NCBI RefSeq assembly: GCF_035222275.1
Contig: NW_026946359.1
Span: forward strand, 1,798,001-1,862,000
Direction: 5' to 3'
Origin: Podospora bellae-mahoneyi
Taxonomy: Eukaryota > Ascomycota > Sordariomycetes > Sordariales > Podosporaceae
DNA length: 64,000 nucleotides
Of this stretch, positions 12,884 through 22,988 are shown piece after piece. Made by a program: the position numbers and the translations under genes. Position 1 is the first letter of the stretch. Each line of letters begins with the position of its first letter. Below the pieces are notes generated by a model that ran no database searches, had not been told where the DNA came from, and worked only from the letters and a program-made list of their open reading frames with translations.

Positions 12884-13164
12884 ATGCCGTCCTCCAATTT
12901 CAGCAGCTCCTCTTCATCCACCGCTGCCGGCGAGAAATCTCGGATTCCTCCCGACTACGAGTGGAAGTACCACAGCGGTCATGAGTCCAGTCGCCTCTGT
13001 TCCTGCAAGACTTGGTGTGTCGCTCAGTCCCCTTCCGTCATGGATCTCCTTTTCAATGTCGAGAGGACAGTCGCTAATATCTTTGATTTTGACACGATAG
13101 CTCCTGTGGTGCTGCTGTCCCCTACGCCGGCGACCTCTGTGACGACTGCTCCAAGCCACACTAG
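12884..13164 (+). CDS. Small Cys-rich hypothetical protein (64 aa, two exons)
   Basis: Exon 1 is 12884-13014 and exon 2 is 13101-13164, separated by an 86-nt intron (GTGTGT...GATAG). The spliced product has 64 residues: a Ser-rich start (MPSSNFSSSSSS), a middle with PPDYEWKYHSG, and a C-terminal third with closely spaced cysteines reading CSCKTC-SCG, then after about ten residues CDDC near the end. Splicing creates one of these cysteines at the junction (TG|C), and without it the frame runs into unrelated sequence, which supports the model. Six cysteines in pairs suggest a small metal-binding or disulfide-stabilised fold. There is no signal peptide, so it is probably intracellular. A C/T-rich leader precedes the ATG. 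I do not recognise a named family; the function is unknown. Confidence 0.7.
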
Positions 13165-14091
13165 GACAGACGTGTTCTTTGGTTGATTTTGGGAGGGCCG
13201 TCTTGGTGTCGGATAGGTAGACTCTGTGGGAGGCCTGTTTTGTTCTGAGATGGGTGTTGTTCTTTCTGTGGACTCTGCGTCTGGATTCAAGCAGCTGGTG
13301 CCTCTGATAGGACCGGAGAAGGAGTTGCTTTAACATGTTTTGGTTCGTCACTTTCAGTCCATCATCTCTTCCAGAGGTTGGCCTAGTGTGAGCTGGTGTG
13401 ACTGACACTCCTTGACACAGCACCATTCGTCCAAGCAATGTACCTTTCCTCGGTTTCTTTCTCTCTGCTTTCCCCACGCCGGTACTTCATTCCCGACACG
13501 CCTCCCGGCCCTGGGACCACGAGGCCGGATCCTATTCTTATATCTCCACAACGAGCAGACGGTAACCCGTTATCGCGACCACTACTCCTATACCAGTCCG
13601 GTCCTGTCCTCCCCGGATTTCCAGAGACTTGACATCGGCACCCAAACAACCTGTACTGGGTCTTTGCCAGCTCCTTCTCCTTTCGAGCCCCTTCTGCCTT
13701 GCGACACTTTGGGCGGTCATCCTCCGCTCCTCTCCAGAACAGCACCTCCACCGCTCCTCTCCGGAACATCACCTCCACCACCTTGACAACCATGTCCCAG
13801 CCAAATTGTCATGGGGTGCCACAACGAACTCGTTGCAGTCAACTTCCAGTGCCTGGTTTCGTCGGCAGAGGACGGGATGCGTGTCGCGGGTACCCTCTGG
13901 CCTAGGATCTCGTCGGTGCTATCCTTGGAACGAGTATCCCAAACCAGCCAGATTGCCCTCATGAAATCACTTTTCTGAAGAAAGGAGTATTATGGGTTGG
14001 CAACGAAGATGTGGGTAAAATTGATGATATCGGTGATGTATGGAAGAGGGACAGAAAGGAAAAGGCTGTGGCCCAGGTTGCACCCATCGAA
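13165..14091. other. Intergenic between small Cys-rich gene and subtilisin pseudogene
   Basis: No gene recognised. At about 13724-13780 two imperfect copies of a roughly 27-bp unit (CGCTCCTCTCC plus following bases) stand in tandem and give proline/serine-rich chance frames. A short frame at 13790-13905 (MSQPNCHGVP...) has no recognisable partner exons. Confidence 0.5.
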
Positions 14092-14709
14092 TCATTTTTC
14101 TGTATCAATACACATTGTACCATTATATATTGATCCAGTCCGTCTAGACGTGCCTACTTTGTTGTGAGCGTTTACCAATCCCCACTTCCCCCACGAATAA
14201 TCAATTCCATTATACGCCAATGCGTCTGCACTTCCCTCTCCCTTGTCCTTGACCACGTGCGTGAGAGCAGCATCCATGAGCCTCTGCCTCACCTCCTCGG
14301 GCGTATGAGCCCCATAGACCATCATGAAATACGCCGCCAACCTAGCAACATGCGGAGCAGCCAATGCTCGTCCCGCTCATCACCGCACTGGCATGATTAT
14401 CTCCAAACCCAGCCGACATGACGTCCACCCCGGGAGCAAAGATATCAAACCCCTTCCCATAACTGGAAAACCCAGCTCTGGTACCATTCTGGTCCGTGGC
14501 CGCAACAGTAATCCCCATCAGGACACAAAGCAGGCGAGATTGCCCCCAGTTTTGGGCTGGTTGGACGTGGGTTTTGAGGTTGAAAATGGGGGGCTTTGGG
14601 GGATGGCTCATTGGTGTTGCTGCCTCTTTTGGAGTTGGTCGGCGCGAGGAGATTGACGATGGTATTGGATTGGGTGGTGACTAGGGCGTTGGGTTCAACA
14701 CGCTTGATC

Positions 14710-14748
<39 letters not shown>

Positions 14749-15135
14749 CAGTAGAGCTGTTAATGGTTGGAAATGAGCAAGCTGTCTCACAAAGTCCAGC
14801 TGCTTGAGCTGCTCAACGTGCTCAGGGTCAAGGTGTCCATGGAAGGCTCGAAACCCGGACCCGATGTTGAAGTGCCGGATGACACCGGCGTATTGATTGG
14901 CGGCTGTTGAGAATTTTTGCGCCGTGGCGTGCATACCCACGGTATAAGCAAAAAACTGCTCATGAGAGAGATCAGGGCCGCCGTGGAATTGGACCAAGTA
15001 CTCATTCGCGAGCGACTTTTGGGTATTGGGGTTGGAAGGGGAGTGAGGAGAATGAAATGTCGTCTGGATGGCGTTGACGAAGACATCCGTCAGTAGGATG
15101 AGGCTTGAAGTGAGTGACTTCAATGTTAGAGTCAT
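14092..15135 (-). pseudogene. Decayed secreted subtilisin-like protease (S8), catalytic core deleted
   Basis: The minus strand from ATG 15135 encodes a signal-peptide-like start (MTLTLKSLTSSLILL), an inhibitor-I9-type propeptide (NEYLVQFHG ... LKQLDFVRQ, ending in KRVEPNAL in another frame) and then, after under 200 bp, the last third of a subtilisin domain: ITVAATDQNG, FDIFAPGVDV, MSGTS and AAPHVARLAAY. The segments with the catalytic Asp and His and the oxyanion Asn, several hundred bases in an intact gene, are missing. The propeptide end and the domain remnant lie in different frames, with a CAA repeat (14711-14748) at one break. At the Ser motif, near 14364, one extra base (ATTGGCT where ATGGCT is expected) shifts the frame between GTS and AAPHVA. 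No splice arrangement restores Asp or His. The product cannot be an active protease. Confidence 0.85.
14711..14748. repeat. (TTG/CAA)n microsatellite, about 13 units
   Basis: Uninterrupted GTT repeat on the plus strand; on the minus strand it encodes a poly-Thr run inside the broken propeptide. Repeat-length change is a likely cause of one of the frame breaks. Confidence 0.95.
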
Positions 15136-15604
15136 GTTGCCGAGACGTAAACAAATTCGCAGTCGAAGACGAACAAAACAAATCTCGATGTTGATGAGAA
15201 ATGGGTAGTGATATGTCCCAGAACAGATGCCTAAATACAATGAAGTCGAAGGCAACCGTGGTCGTTACGTGGAAGGGTTTGCGTGAGCACGCAGATGATG
15301 TTGCCTTTAAGAGCTGGACAGGTATCCCAGCAAACGGAGGTTTGTATTCATCCCACTGGGAACAGTAGCCACGCACTTGTCATGAAACATTATCTCAAGA
15401 TCTTGAAACAATTGTCATTCTTCATAAGGCATCAATCCAAGGTATCTAGACAACAATAAGCACGTAACCCCATTCTAAACTCCAGCTCCTCAGTCAGGCG
15501 TCTACATCCTGAGGCCACCAATCGGTCAGTGACCATCCGTCATTGTCCAAACCCATTAATCACCGGAATTACTAAAAAATAGCTCCTCGAATGACCCATG
15601 TTGA
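15136..15604. other. Short intergenic region
   Basis: Contains what was the upstream region of the subtilisin pseudogene and the 3' flank of the dynamin-like gene. No other feature seen. Confidence 0.5.
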
Positions 15605-18124
15605 TTAACTCCTTACAGGCTTTCTCCTTCTCGAGGCCTCAAACTCCACAGCATCGTTACCGAAGGGATTGTTCGGGGAATAACCTCCGCCGTTAGTGTA
15701 GTACTGCTCGGGAGCGCCCCGCGGGGTGCGAGTAGTCGAGGTCGGAGAATACGCGCGACCCTCTTCATCCCTCACTTTTCCCGGCCGGGGTGGCGGAGGA
15801 GGCGCTGCCTGAGGTGGCCGTGTCGTGTATCCAGTGTCTGGAACATGATCAGTCTCCACAGTCACTTCCGGTCTGATGGGCCCGTAAGCGGTGCTCGGGG
15901 CATGAGTGGATGGTGGTGCAGGAGCCTGGGAGGGGGGCTGAGAGTATCTAGTGTTGTCATCGTACCCTCTGCTTGGTTGCGGCTGTGGCGTGAACTCCCC
16001 ATTGGAGGGCTGTCGCGAGCGTCTTGACCGTTTGCTGGTGCTTCGACGTACTGGCTTGGGAGCCTCATCATCAGACGTCGACTCGCCATCTTCGGGTGCA
16101 TCCTCGGCGTATGCCCTGAGCTCCTTGCGCATGGCAAGACTGGCACAGATATCCTTGGCCTCTTCGATGGCCTTCTTCTGGACCTTCAATGTCTGTCTCC
16201 GATCCCTTGTCTCCTTGTTCTCGGCAGCGATAGCCTCGACAATCTCGTTGCTCAAGCCCAATACTTCGACCGAGTTGAAGATGCCGTACATGCCCTGGAG
16301 CAGATGTCTCTCGACAACCTGGACAATGGTATTGCGGATGAAGGTCTTGGCAGCGAGCTCATAGTAGATGAGCATCTTCTCGAGCACTTCTTCGGCTTCC
16401 GTGTACCGGGCACCATTTTGTGAGCTGGCGATGTGCCAGGCTCGCAAGCGCTCCTCGTATTCAGGGTCGTAGGGTTGGACCTCGAGGTTCTGGTCTTGCA
16501 TGAGGAGATCCAGTTCGTGCTGGGCTTTGGCCATCAGAGCCTTCATTTGGGGGTCGAGGAAATGACGCCGGAGCGGCTCGCGCATGCGCTTCGGCCAAGC
16601 ATAGTCGATAAGCTCGCCGAGAAACTCGTTGCAAACAACGCCGAGGTTGTCCTTGTGCTCTTGGGCCAGCTTGGGCCAGTTCTCCGAGTAACTCTGGAAG
16701 AGCATGTAAACAGCTCGGGGTTTGGCGTCCATTGGGAATTCAGTACCGCGGATCTGTCGGAGCAACATTTCAACCTCGCTAGTCACAAACTCTCGCTTAG
16801 CATGGTTAATCGGAGCAGGATCGTCGAGGTCTCCTGATGCGGGGGGCATGGCGAAGTTGAGCTTGCGCCCCTGGGCCCTGATTCTTTGCGAAAAGCGGTC
16901 ATTTTCTTCGCTAGCACGGGCGCGGAGGTTCTGCGCTGGCGTGCCTCTCGGGTCGGCAGTAACTCTGAAGAAGGTCTTCTTCGGAGGGTTCTTGTAGAAG
17001 CCGTATACAGCTGGAATGACAAGTTCCTTGGATGCCGAGAAGAGTTCAACGAGCTCAATCCGCATCTCCTCCGGGGTGTCCTTGCCGATGCCTAGGGATT
17101 CGAGTTCGGCGTTGGTGTCGTCAAGTGCCTTTTGGATCTGCTTGCGCAAGATATGGACGTGCTTTCCGATGTGAAGCTGGAGCTGGACGCTGAGCTTCTG
17201 CATCAATGCCCTTGTGCCACAGATGTTACGTGGGACTTGGGCCCATTTTCCGCTGTTAAAGAAGGAATCCTCTACCCGACGTCTCTCCTCCGGGGTGGGC
17301 CATGGCTGGCCGGCCTCTCGGGGTCCGGGGTTTAGGAGAACATACCAGCCCAAGCGGAAATCGTTTCTCTTGTCCTTATTCATGACGAGGTCGATGAACT
17401 TGTCTTCGAGGCCAATCGACTCGGTAAGGTCGGGCTTGGTCAACACACCAATGGTTCTTGACCCATTGGGATCGAAATGCCGTGCCTTGGTGAGAATAGG
17501 GGCTTGAACGTAATCCGAATTTCCGCCGACGACTGCCAGAATGATGGTGCGAGAGCTCTTCATGTAGCGATCAGAAAGGGCCTCGATAGTTCGGATATCT
17601 TCGAGCGACTGGTCGTTGTTGGCGTTGCGAACGAGGCCAGGCAAGTCGACGAGGGTCAGAAGGGGCATATCAGGACCCCTTTTCTCCACTACAAGGATAT
17701 CTCGAGCAGCAAACCGGCCGGGGATGTTCTTTGGCGCAATCATGTCGACAGCCGACCGCATGAGCTGCTCAAACGGCATGTTGGTGTTAACCATTCCGCC
17801 AAACTGCCTCAACCTCTCCTGCTCGGGGAATGGTCTGTTCTTGTCGGGAATGACAGACACTGTGATGCTGGCTTGTGGTGCCCTCCTCAGCCTGATTTCG
17901 GTTGCAAATCTGGTGCAGGCGCCGGCATCTCGCGGAAAAGGGGTGCCGGTGATGGCCTCGAGGACGGAGCTCTTGCCGGCGCTCTGGTCGCCGACGACGA
18001 CGATCTGCGGGAGCTTGACATTGTCAAGTTGGGCAAACTGAAGCTTGTCAATAAGATCGAGGAGAGCGCGTTGGTCTCCGGCCAGCTCCTGGGCGTCCAG
18101 GGCGACCTCTAGCCTGGTGACCAT
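15605..18124 (-). CDS. Dynamin-superfamily GTPase (Mx-like)
   Basis: Single uninterrupted frame of 839 residues from ATG 18124. The GTPase domain is complete: P-loop GDQSAGKS at residues 45-52, the switch threonine region FPRDAGACTRF, DLPG at 160-163 and TKPD at 229-232. A helical middle/stalk region follows, and the part around QKKAIEEAKDICASLAMRKELRAY resembles the GTPase effector domain. The last 150 or so residues are low-complexity, first acidic then Ser/Arg-rich and then Pro-rich (QAAPPPPPRPG), like a dynamin proline-rich tail. No pleckstrin-homology domain, transmembrane segment or mitochondrial presequence is visible, which separates it from classical dynamins, Fzo1 and Mgm1 and matches the cytosolic fungal proteins annotated as interferon-induced Mx homologues. 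Such proteins self-assemble on membranes; the cargo here is unknown. It is divergent to the NTP phosphatase gene 797 bp away. Confidence 0.92.
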   Translation of the reverse strand: MVTRLEVALDAQELAGDQRALLDLIDKLQFAQLDNVKLPQIVVVGDQSAGKSSVLEAITGTPFPRDAGACTRFATEIRLRRAPQASITVSVIPDKNRPFPEQERLRQFGGMVNTNMPFEQLMRSAVDMIAPKNIPGRFAARDILVVEKRGPDMPLLTLVDLPGLVRNANNDQSLEDIRTIEALSDRYMKSSRTIILAVVGGNSDYVQAPILTKARHFDPNGSRTIGVLTKPDLTESIGLEDKFIDLVMNKDKRNDFRLGWYVLLNPGPREAGQPWPTPEERRRVEDSFFNSGKWAQVPRNICGTRALMQKLSVQLQLHIGKHVHILRKQIQKALDDTNAELESLGIGKDTPEEMRIELVELFSASKELVIPAVYGFYKNPPKKTFFRVTADPRGTPAQNLRARASEENDRFSQRIRAQGRKLNFAMPPASGDLDDPAPINHAKREFVTSEVEMLLRQIRGTEFPMDAKPRAVYMLFQSYSENWPKLAQEHKDNLGVVCNEFLGELIDYAWPKRMREPLRRHFLDPQMKALMAKAQHELDLLMQDQNLEVQPYDPEYEERLRAWHIASSQNGARYTEAEEVLEKMLIYYELAAKTFIRNTIVQVVERHLLQGMYGIFNSVEVLGLSNEIVEAIAAENKETRDRRQTLKVQKKAIEEAKDICASLAMRKELRAYAEDAPEDGESTSDDEAPKPVRRSTSKRSRRSRQPSNGEFTPQPQPSRGYDDNTRYSQPPSQAPAPPSTHAPSTAYGPIRPEVTVETDHVPDTGYTTRPPQAAPPPPPRPGKVRDEEGRAYSPTSTTRTPRGAPEQYYTNGGGYSPNNPFGNDAVEFEASRRRKPVRS

Positions 18125-18920
18125 GTCGAGCAAGAAGTATATAGGATGCTGGTAGGTGTGCTATACAGCTGGATATAATGATGGATTATGTCGGTAAATA
18201 TAGGGAAAGTTTGGTGATAGATGCGCAAACAGCTATGGCTCAGCTGTGAGGCTTGATAGGGGGAAATGGCAGACGGGACAGGAACAGCAAGAGGAGAACA
18301 CCAGAGATGTATTAAATACCTACGACGCCCTACCTTTGCCCGATGACAATGGCACAAGTTGGGCGGTGCCTGGATTTCCAGTGGAGTGGTTGCGCAAGGC
18401 CCGTTGGGGACGGTGACGACTGCAGGCGATGCAACGCGTCACTCGTCACTGGTCCCGGGCAAAGAGTTGGGCTGCGCAGCCTCTCCGGGTGGCGAGCTTG
18501 GGCCTGCCAAGACTGCCATTGGCTCTTGAGGCCTCTTGAAGCAGGCAACTGGTTCGAAGTAAGCTCTCTGATGCTGTGGGAGCGCCGATGCCCCTGTGGA
18601 AGCTGACGAGCTGATGAGCCATGTGTTTCTCGTTGTGTTGTAGCGTAGTCCTGCTATTGGGGAAAGGGGTGGCATGTGACGTGGGACAGAAGAAGACAAC
18701 AGACCCTAACCCTCTCACAAAAAAGCTACCTTGGGTGTTTACTCAGCTGTAAGACTGCTTCACCACAACAACAAGGCACAGCAGAGACCCCTGAATCAGA
18801 TCAACAATCGTCTTTAATATCGACGTCGGCTGCGGACAGTTTCGCTTCCTTCCATCTTCTCATAAGGCATCCAGTACTCTATTCGCAGTCGACTCCATAG
18901 CGACTCCAAGCTCCGTCAGC
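18125..18920. promoter_or_regulatory. Divergent promoter region with telobox-like repeat
   Basis: This 796-bp region separates divergently transcribed genes (dynamin-like GTPase and NTP phosphatase). It holds ACCCTAACCCT at 18703-18713, a telomere-repeat-like box known from fungal and plant promoters as a binding site for Myb-type telobox proteins. The box is about 210 bp upstream of the NTP phosphatase start. Its function here is inferred only. Confidence 0.4.
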
Positions 18921-19505
18921 ATGGCATCCCAGGAGGCCACCAGCCAAGCAACCCCGCAAAAAATCGTTGTTGCCTCGCTGAATCCCGTCAAAACCGGTGC
19001 CGTTCTCGAGGGCTTTACGCGCATGTTTCCCGGCGGAGCATACCAAGTGTCTGGAGTTAGTGTCCCCTCAGACGTGCCAGACCAGCCACTTTCAGACCAA
19101 GAGACCCTCCAAGGTGCCCTCAACCGCATAAAAAACGCTCGCTCGCTTGAACCCGATGCCGACTTCTGGGTGGGTGTGGAAGGAGGCGTTAACCCCGAGG
19201 GCGAGACGTTCCAGTCTTTTGCTTGGATTGCCGTGGAGAGCAAGGAGGGCCGTACCGGCAAGGCGCGCACCGCAACCTACTATGTTGCTCAAGAAACGGC
19301 CAATCTGATCGGTGGAGGGATGGAGTTGGGCCACGCAGATGATCTGATTTTTGGGAAGACAAACTCCAAACAGCACAGCGGTTCGGTGGGCATCTTGACG
19401 GACGATGTGGTCACCAGAACGTCGTATTATATTCAGGCTGTCATCTTGGCCTTGATACCGTTCAAGAACACCCAGTTGACATTTTCATCGAACAAGAGTG
19501 GTTAG
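18921..19505 (+). CDS. Non-canonical purine NTP phosphatase (inosine/xanthosine triphosphatase, YjjX/DUF84 family)
   Basis: Intronless frame of 194 residues. The start IVVASLNPVKTGAVLEGF has the nucleotide-binding SxNPxK motif of the family. GALNRIKNA and WVGVEGGV follow in the expected order, as does a C-terminal TRTSYYIQAVILALIPF. The length fits the bacterial and fungal members. The family hydrolyses ITP and XTP, and probably oxidised purines, to the diphosphates, keeping them out of RNA and DNA. The product lacks any targeting signal, so it is expected in the cytosol or nucleus. The start ATG at 18921 follows a CAGC context and is the only in-frame ATG before the conserved motif. Confidence 0.93.
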   Translation: MASQEATSQATPQKIVVASLNPVKTGAVLEGFTRMFPGGAYQVSGVSVPSDVPDQPLSDQETLQGALNRIKNARSLEPDADFWVGVEGGVNPEGETFQSFAWIAVESKEGRTGKARTATYYVAQETANLIGGGMELGHADDLIFGKTNSKQHSGSVGILTDDVVTRTSYYIQAVILALIPFKNTQLTFSSNKSG

Positions 19506-20181
19506 AGGTCGGACGGCAGCGCAGCTAGGCGCGTAGAGCTGGATCTCGCTCTTCTGCATCTTGAGCCAGGTGATACGGAGTGGTAGAAACTAACATACGC
19601 ATTGCAAGAAACATGTTACCCTCTCGGCCCCCAAAATGACCTTACAATCGTTGAGCAGAAATATTGTCCAATATCAGTGTTTGCAAGTCCCCAAATGAAG
19701 CCTTGTTCAGCAGCAGGCAGGCGATGCATGTGTAAGGACGGCGCATCTTGCCGGTGGGCCCCATTTGCACGTCACCATGCAGACCGGCCCCACAGTGTCC
19801 TGTCGCATGTGGAGCCGTGAAACTGTTGCTGTTGAAGGTACTCGAGGACAGTACAAGGACGAGTCTACATTTGCAGCTTTGAGGGCTTTGCATACTCTGT
19901 TGACGACGGCTTTATGTTTAAACTTGCCTGGTATATACTTCTTCAAGATTTAAAGCCTACATTCTATCATCTCCAACCACAAAACCCCTGTTACTTGGAC
20001 GGTAGTTGTACCCTTGGCCCACTCTTTTTGGAATCTACCAGCGCCAAGCCTGCGTGACCAGTCGTCGGTTGTGGTCAACAGTCGACAGCTCTGGCTCGCC
20101 AGTTCACTCTGAAAAGTTCATCCCACGTCGTCCATCTTCGACGTGCCCGTTCACATTCCCCTCAGCTTCAACTATGCAACC
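19506..20181. other. Intergenic between NTP phosphatase and cation channel
   Basis: Same-strand spacer of about 680 bp. It should hold the 3' end of the phosphatase transcript and the promoter of the channel gene. No other feature seen. Confidence 0.5.
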
Positions 20182-22988
20182 ATGAACGGATTCGAAGACG
20201 ATAAGAAGCCAAAGTGCGATGGCGACGAGTATGTCAAGCCTGGGCCCAAGGATCTCCAGGTTCAGCTCGTCATTTCCCTATCGCTAGGGGTTTCTGCCTT
20301 TCTAGCCTTTTGTGTACGTACGCTTCTCGTTTTTCTAGTCCCAGTGAGCCTCTAACGAAAAGCTCCTTGACAGATATTACGACGACGATGGAAATCCCTA
20401 TACGCTGCGCGCAAACGACATGCCGAGATCGAGCTCCCACACTTGCCCGACACTTTGTTTGGTTGGATGCCCGCCCTTTATAGGATTACCGAACACCAGG
20501 TTCTGGCTTGCGCCGGACTGGACGCATATGTATTCCTGACATTCTTCAAGATGTCGTTGCAGCTCTTCGCTGTCATGTTCTTCTGTGCCGCCGTTGTTCT
20601 CGAGCCCATCAATCGCCACTTTGATCCCGGACACAAACGCAACGACACCAACCTCTCCGAACTTTCCCTGCTCCGCGAGTATGCGCCGTATAGCGACTAT
20701 CAAAAAGTCAACCTCTTCGGAAACGCTGGCGAAAACTCTGGCGACGACCATGGGGGCGATGACGAGAGCTTCAACAAGAACATGAGCTACTTGTGGTCTT
20801 ACCTTGTGTTTACCTATGTATTTACTGGACTTACCCTGTTTATGCTGAACCGGTACACTCTGAAGGTCATTGGCATACGCCAGAACTACCTGGGCACACA
20901 ATCTACAATCACCGACCGAACGTTCCGATTGTCTGGTATTCCTGAGAACCTGCGCACCGAGAATGCGATCAAAACTTTGGTAGAAAAGCTGGAAATTGGA
21001 AAGGTGGAAAGCGTCACTTTGTGCCGCAACTGGAAGGAGATCGACGAACTGTTGGAGCAAAGAACCGCAATACTCGCCAAATTGGAAGAGACGTGGAGTG
21101 TTTACATCAGCCAAAAGCCAAAATTACCAGTTGGAACGCAGGCGAATGGCGATGGGACAGCTTCGGGGGCACCAGAAGTACGGTCTGATGAAGAAGCCGG
21201 CGAAAGTGAACGACTGCTGCGAGGAGGGCATGATATGCAGATTGACCGGCCCCGTCCTCAGGCAAGGCTCTGGTACGGCTTTCTTCGTATGCAAAGTCGC
21301 AAGATTGACGGCCTCGACTATTATACCGAACGCCTCCGGTTGCTCGATGAAAAGATTATCGCTGCTCGGAAGAAGACCTATGAACCGGCCAACATCGCAT
21401 TCGTGACCATGGACTCTATTGCAGCCTGTCAGATGGCGATCCAGGCCCTCATCGACCCTGGGCCGGGCCAGTTGCTAACCAAGCCTGCCCCAGCCCCATC
21501 CGATGTGGTATGGAGGAATACATACAAGCCTTGGTGGAGGCGGCGCTTCCAGTCGTGGACTGTCACCATCTTTATCTCGATTCTTTCCATCATCTGGGTC
21601 GGTCCCGTCGCTGCCCTAGCATCTACCACCATCTGCACCATCAAGGCCATTATGCCCGCTCTAGCCGAGACCCTCAAGGACCACGAAATCATCCGCTCGC
21701 TTATTCAGACTGGCATCCCGACTCTCGTGGTATCTTTGCTCAACGTTGCCGTGCCCTACCTCTACGACTTCTTGTCCGAACACCAAGGCATGATCTCGCG
21801 GGGCGATGTGGCCCTCTCCGTGATCAGCAAGAACTTCTTCTTTACCTTCTTCAACATTTTCCTCATCTTCACCGTCTTCGGTGCCGCTGTGGCAGGTATC
21901 CAGGAGACGTTTCGAAAGAGCCTGACAGACAGCACCTACATCGCCTACACCATTGCCACAAAGATTGAGGAGCTGACCAGCTTCTACAGCTGCTTCATCA
22001 TGCTCCAGGGTCTGGGGTTGTTCCCCTTCCGACTGCTCCAGTTTGGAAGCATAAGCTTGTACCCGATCAACCGCATGGGCGCAAAGACGCCAAGGGACTT
22101 TTCCCAGATCATGCAGCCGTCCATGTTCTACTATGGCTTTTACCTGCCCACGGCGCTGTTGGTGTTCATCTTGTGTCTGGTCTACAGTGTGTTGCCAGAC
22201 GGGTACCAGGTCTTGGGGTTGGGCGTGGTGTACTTTGTGTTTGGGTATTTCACCTACAAGTATCAGCTGCTGTATGCCATGGATCAACCGCAGCACGCGA
22301 CGGGGGGTGCGTGGAGGATGATTTGCTATCGGGTCATTCTGGGGCTGGTGGTGTTCCAGGTGACTATGTCGGGGTACTTGGCGCTGAAGTCGGCGTTTAC
22401 GGTGGCGGTGCTGGTGACCCCGCTGGTGATTGGGACGGTGTGGTATAGTTGGAACTTCAAGTGGCAGTTTGAGCCGCTGACGAAGTTTATTTCTTTGGTT
22501 AGTATCAAGAGGGGAGAGGACGAGGTGAATGAGGTGGCGATTTTGGATGATGAGAGGGAGGGGGGGTATGAGGAGGATGTGGATCAGAGGTCGTTGAGGC
22601 GGAGGGGGAGCACGACGGTTGATGAGGCGAGGGAGAAGGGGTTGCGGTTTGTGAATCCTAGTTTGGTGGTTCCGTAGGTTTTGTCTTTTTTTCCCCTACT
22701 GTTGTCGAAAAGCGATCAAGCTAACAATGTACGTCTAGTCTGGAGCAACCATGGATCTACCAAGACCCACCACCGCCATTCACAGAAGAGAGCGATAGTC
22801 TCGAGTTCGCCATTGGTGGTAGCGAAGGGGAGTACTCTTACGGCGCGGGGCCATCAATACGGAGCCGAAGAGACGAGACGCGGGTCGAGGGAATCACAAC
22901 TAGACCTCCGGGGCCCGGGAGCGGGGCTGCTAGTAGTAACTCTTCTAGCTCAATAAGCTTGGGGGATACACATATTTGGAGGCAGTGA
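20182..22988 (+). CDS. Calcium-permeable stress-gated cation channel, CSC1/RSN1 (DUF221, TMEM63-like) family
   Basis: Three exons: 20182-20313, 20374-22673 and 22739-22988, about 893 residues. Exon 1 gives the extracellular tail and first membrane segment (LVISLSLGVSAFLAF). Exon 2 gives RRRWKSLYAARKRH, two further segments, the cytosolic RNA-recognition-like domain (FRLSGIPENLRTENAI; VTLCRNWKEIDELLEQR) and the seven-segment channel core starting at WTVTIFISILSIIWV. The large exon seems to end in a stop at 22675-22677, but that TAG is part of a GTAGGT donor. Splicing to 22739 keeps frame and adds a tail with LEQPWIYQDPPPPFTEESDS, the Pro-rich motif expected at the C-terminus of fungal relatives. 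The family opens on osmotic or mechanical stress in the plasma membrane or other membranes. There is an acidic loop near residues 170-190. Confidence 0.93.

Noticed and set aside
17477-18112. 211-codon plus-strand frame inside the dynamin-like gene
   Set aside because: Antisense shadow of the GTPase domain.
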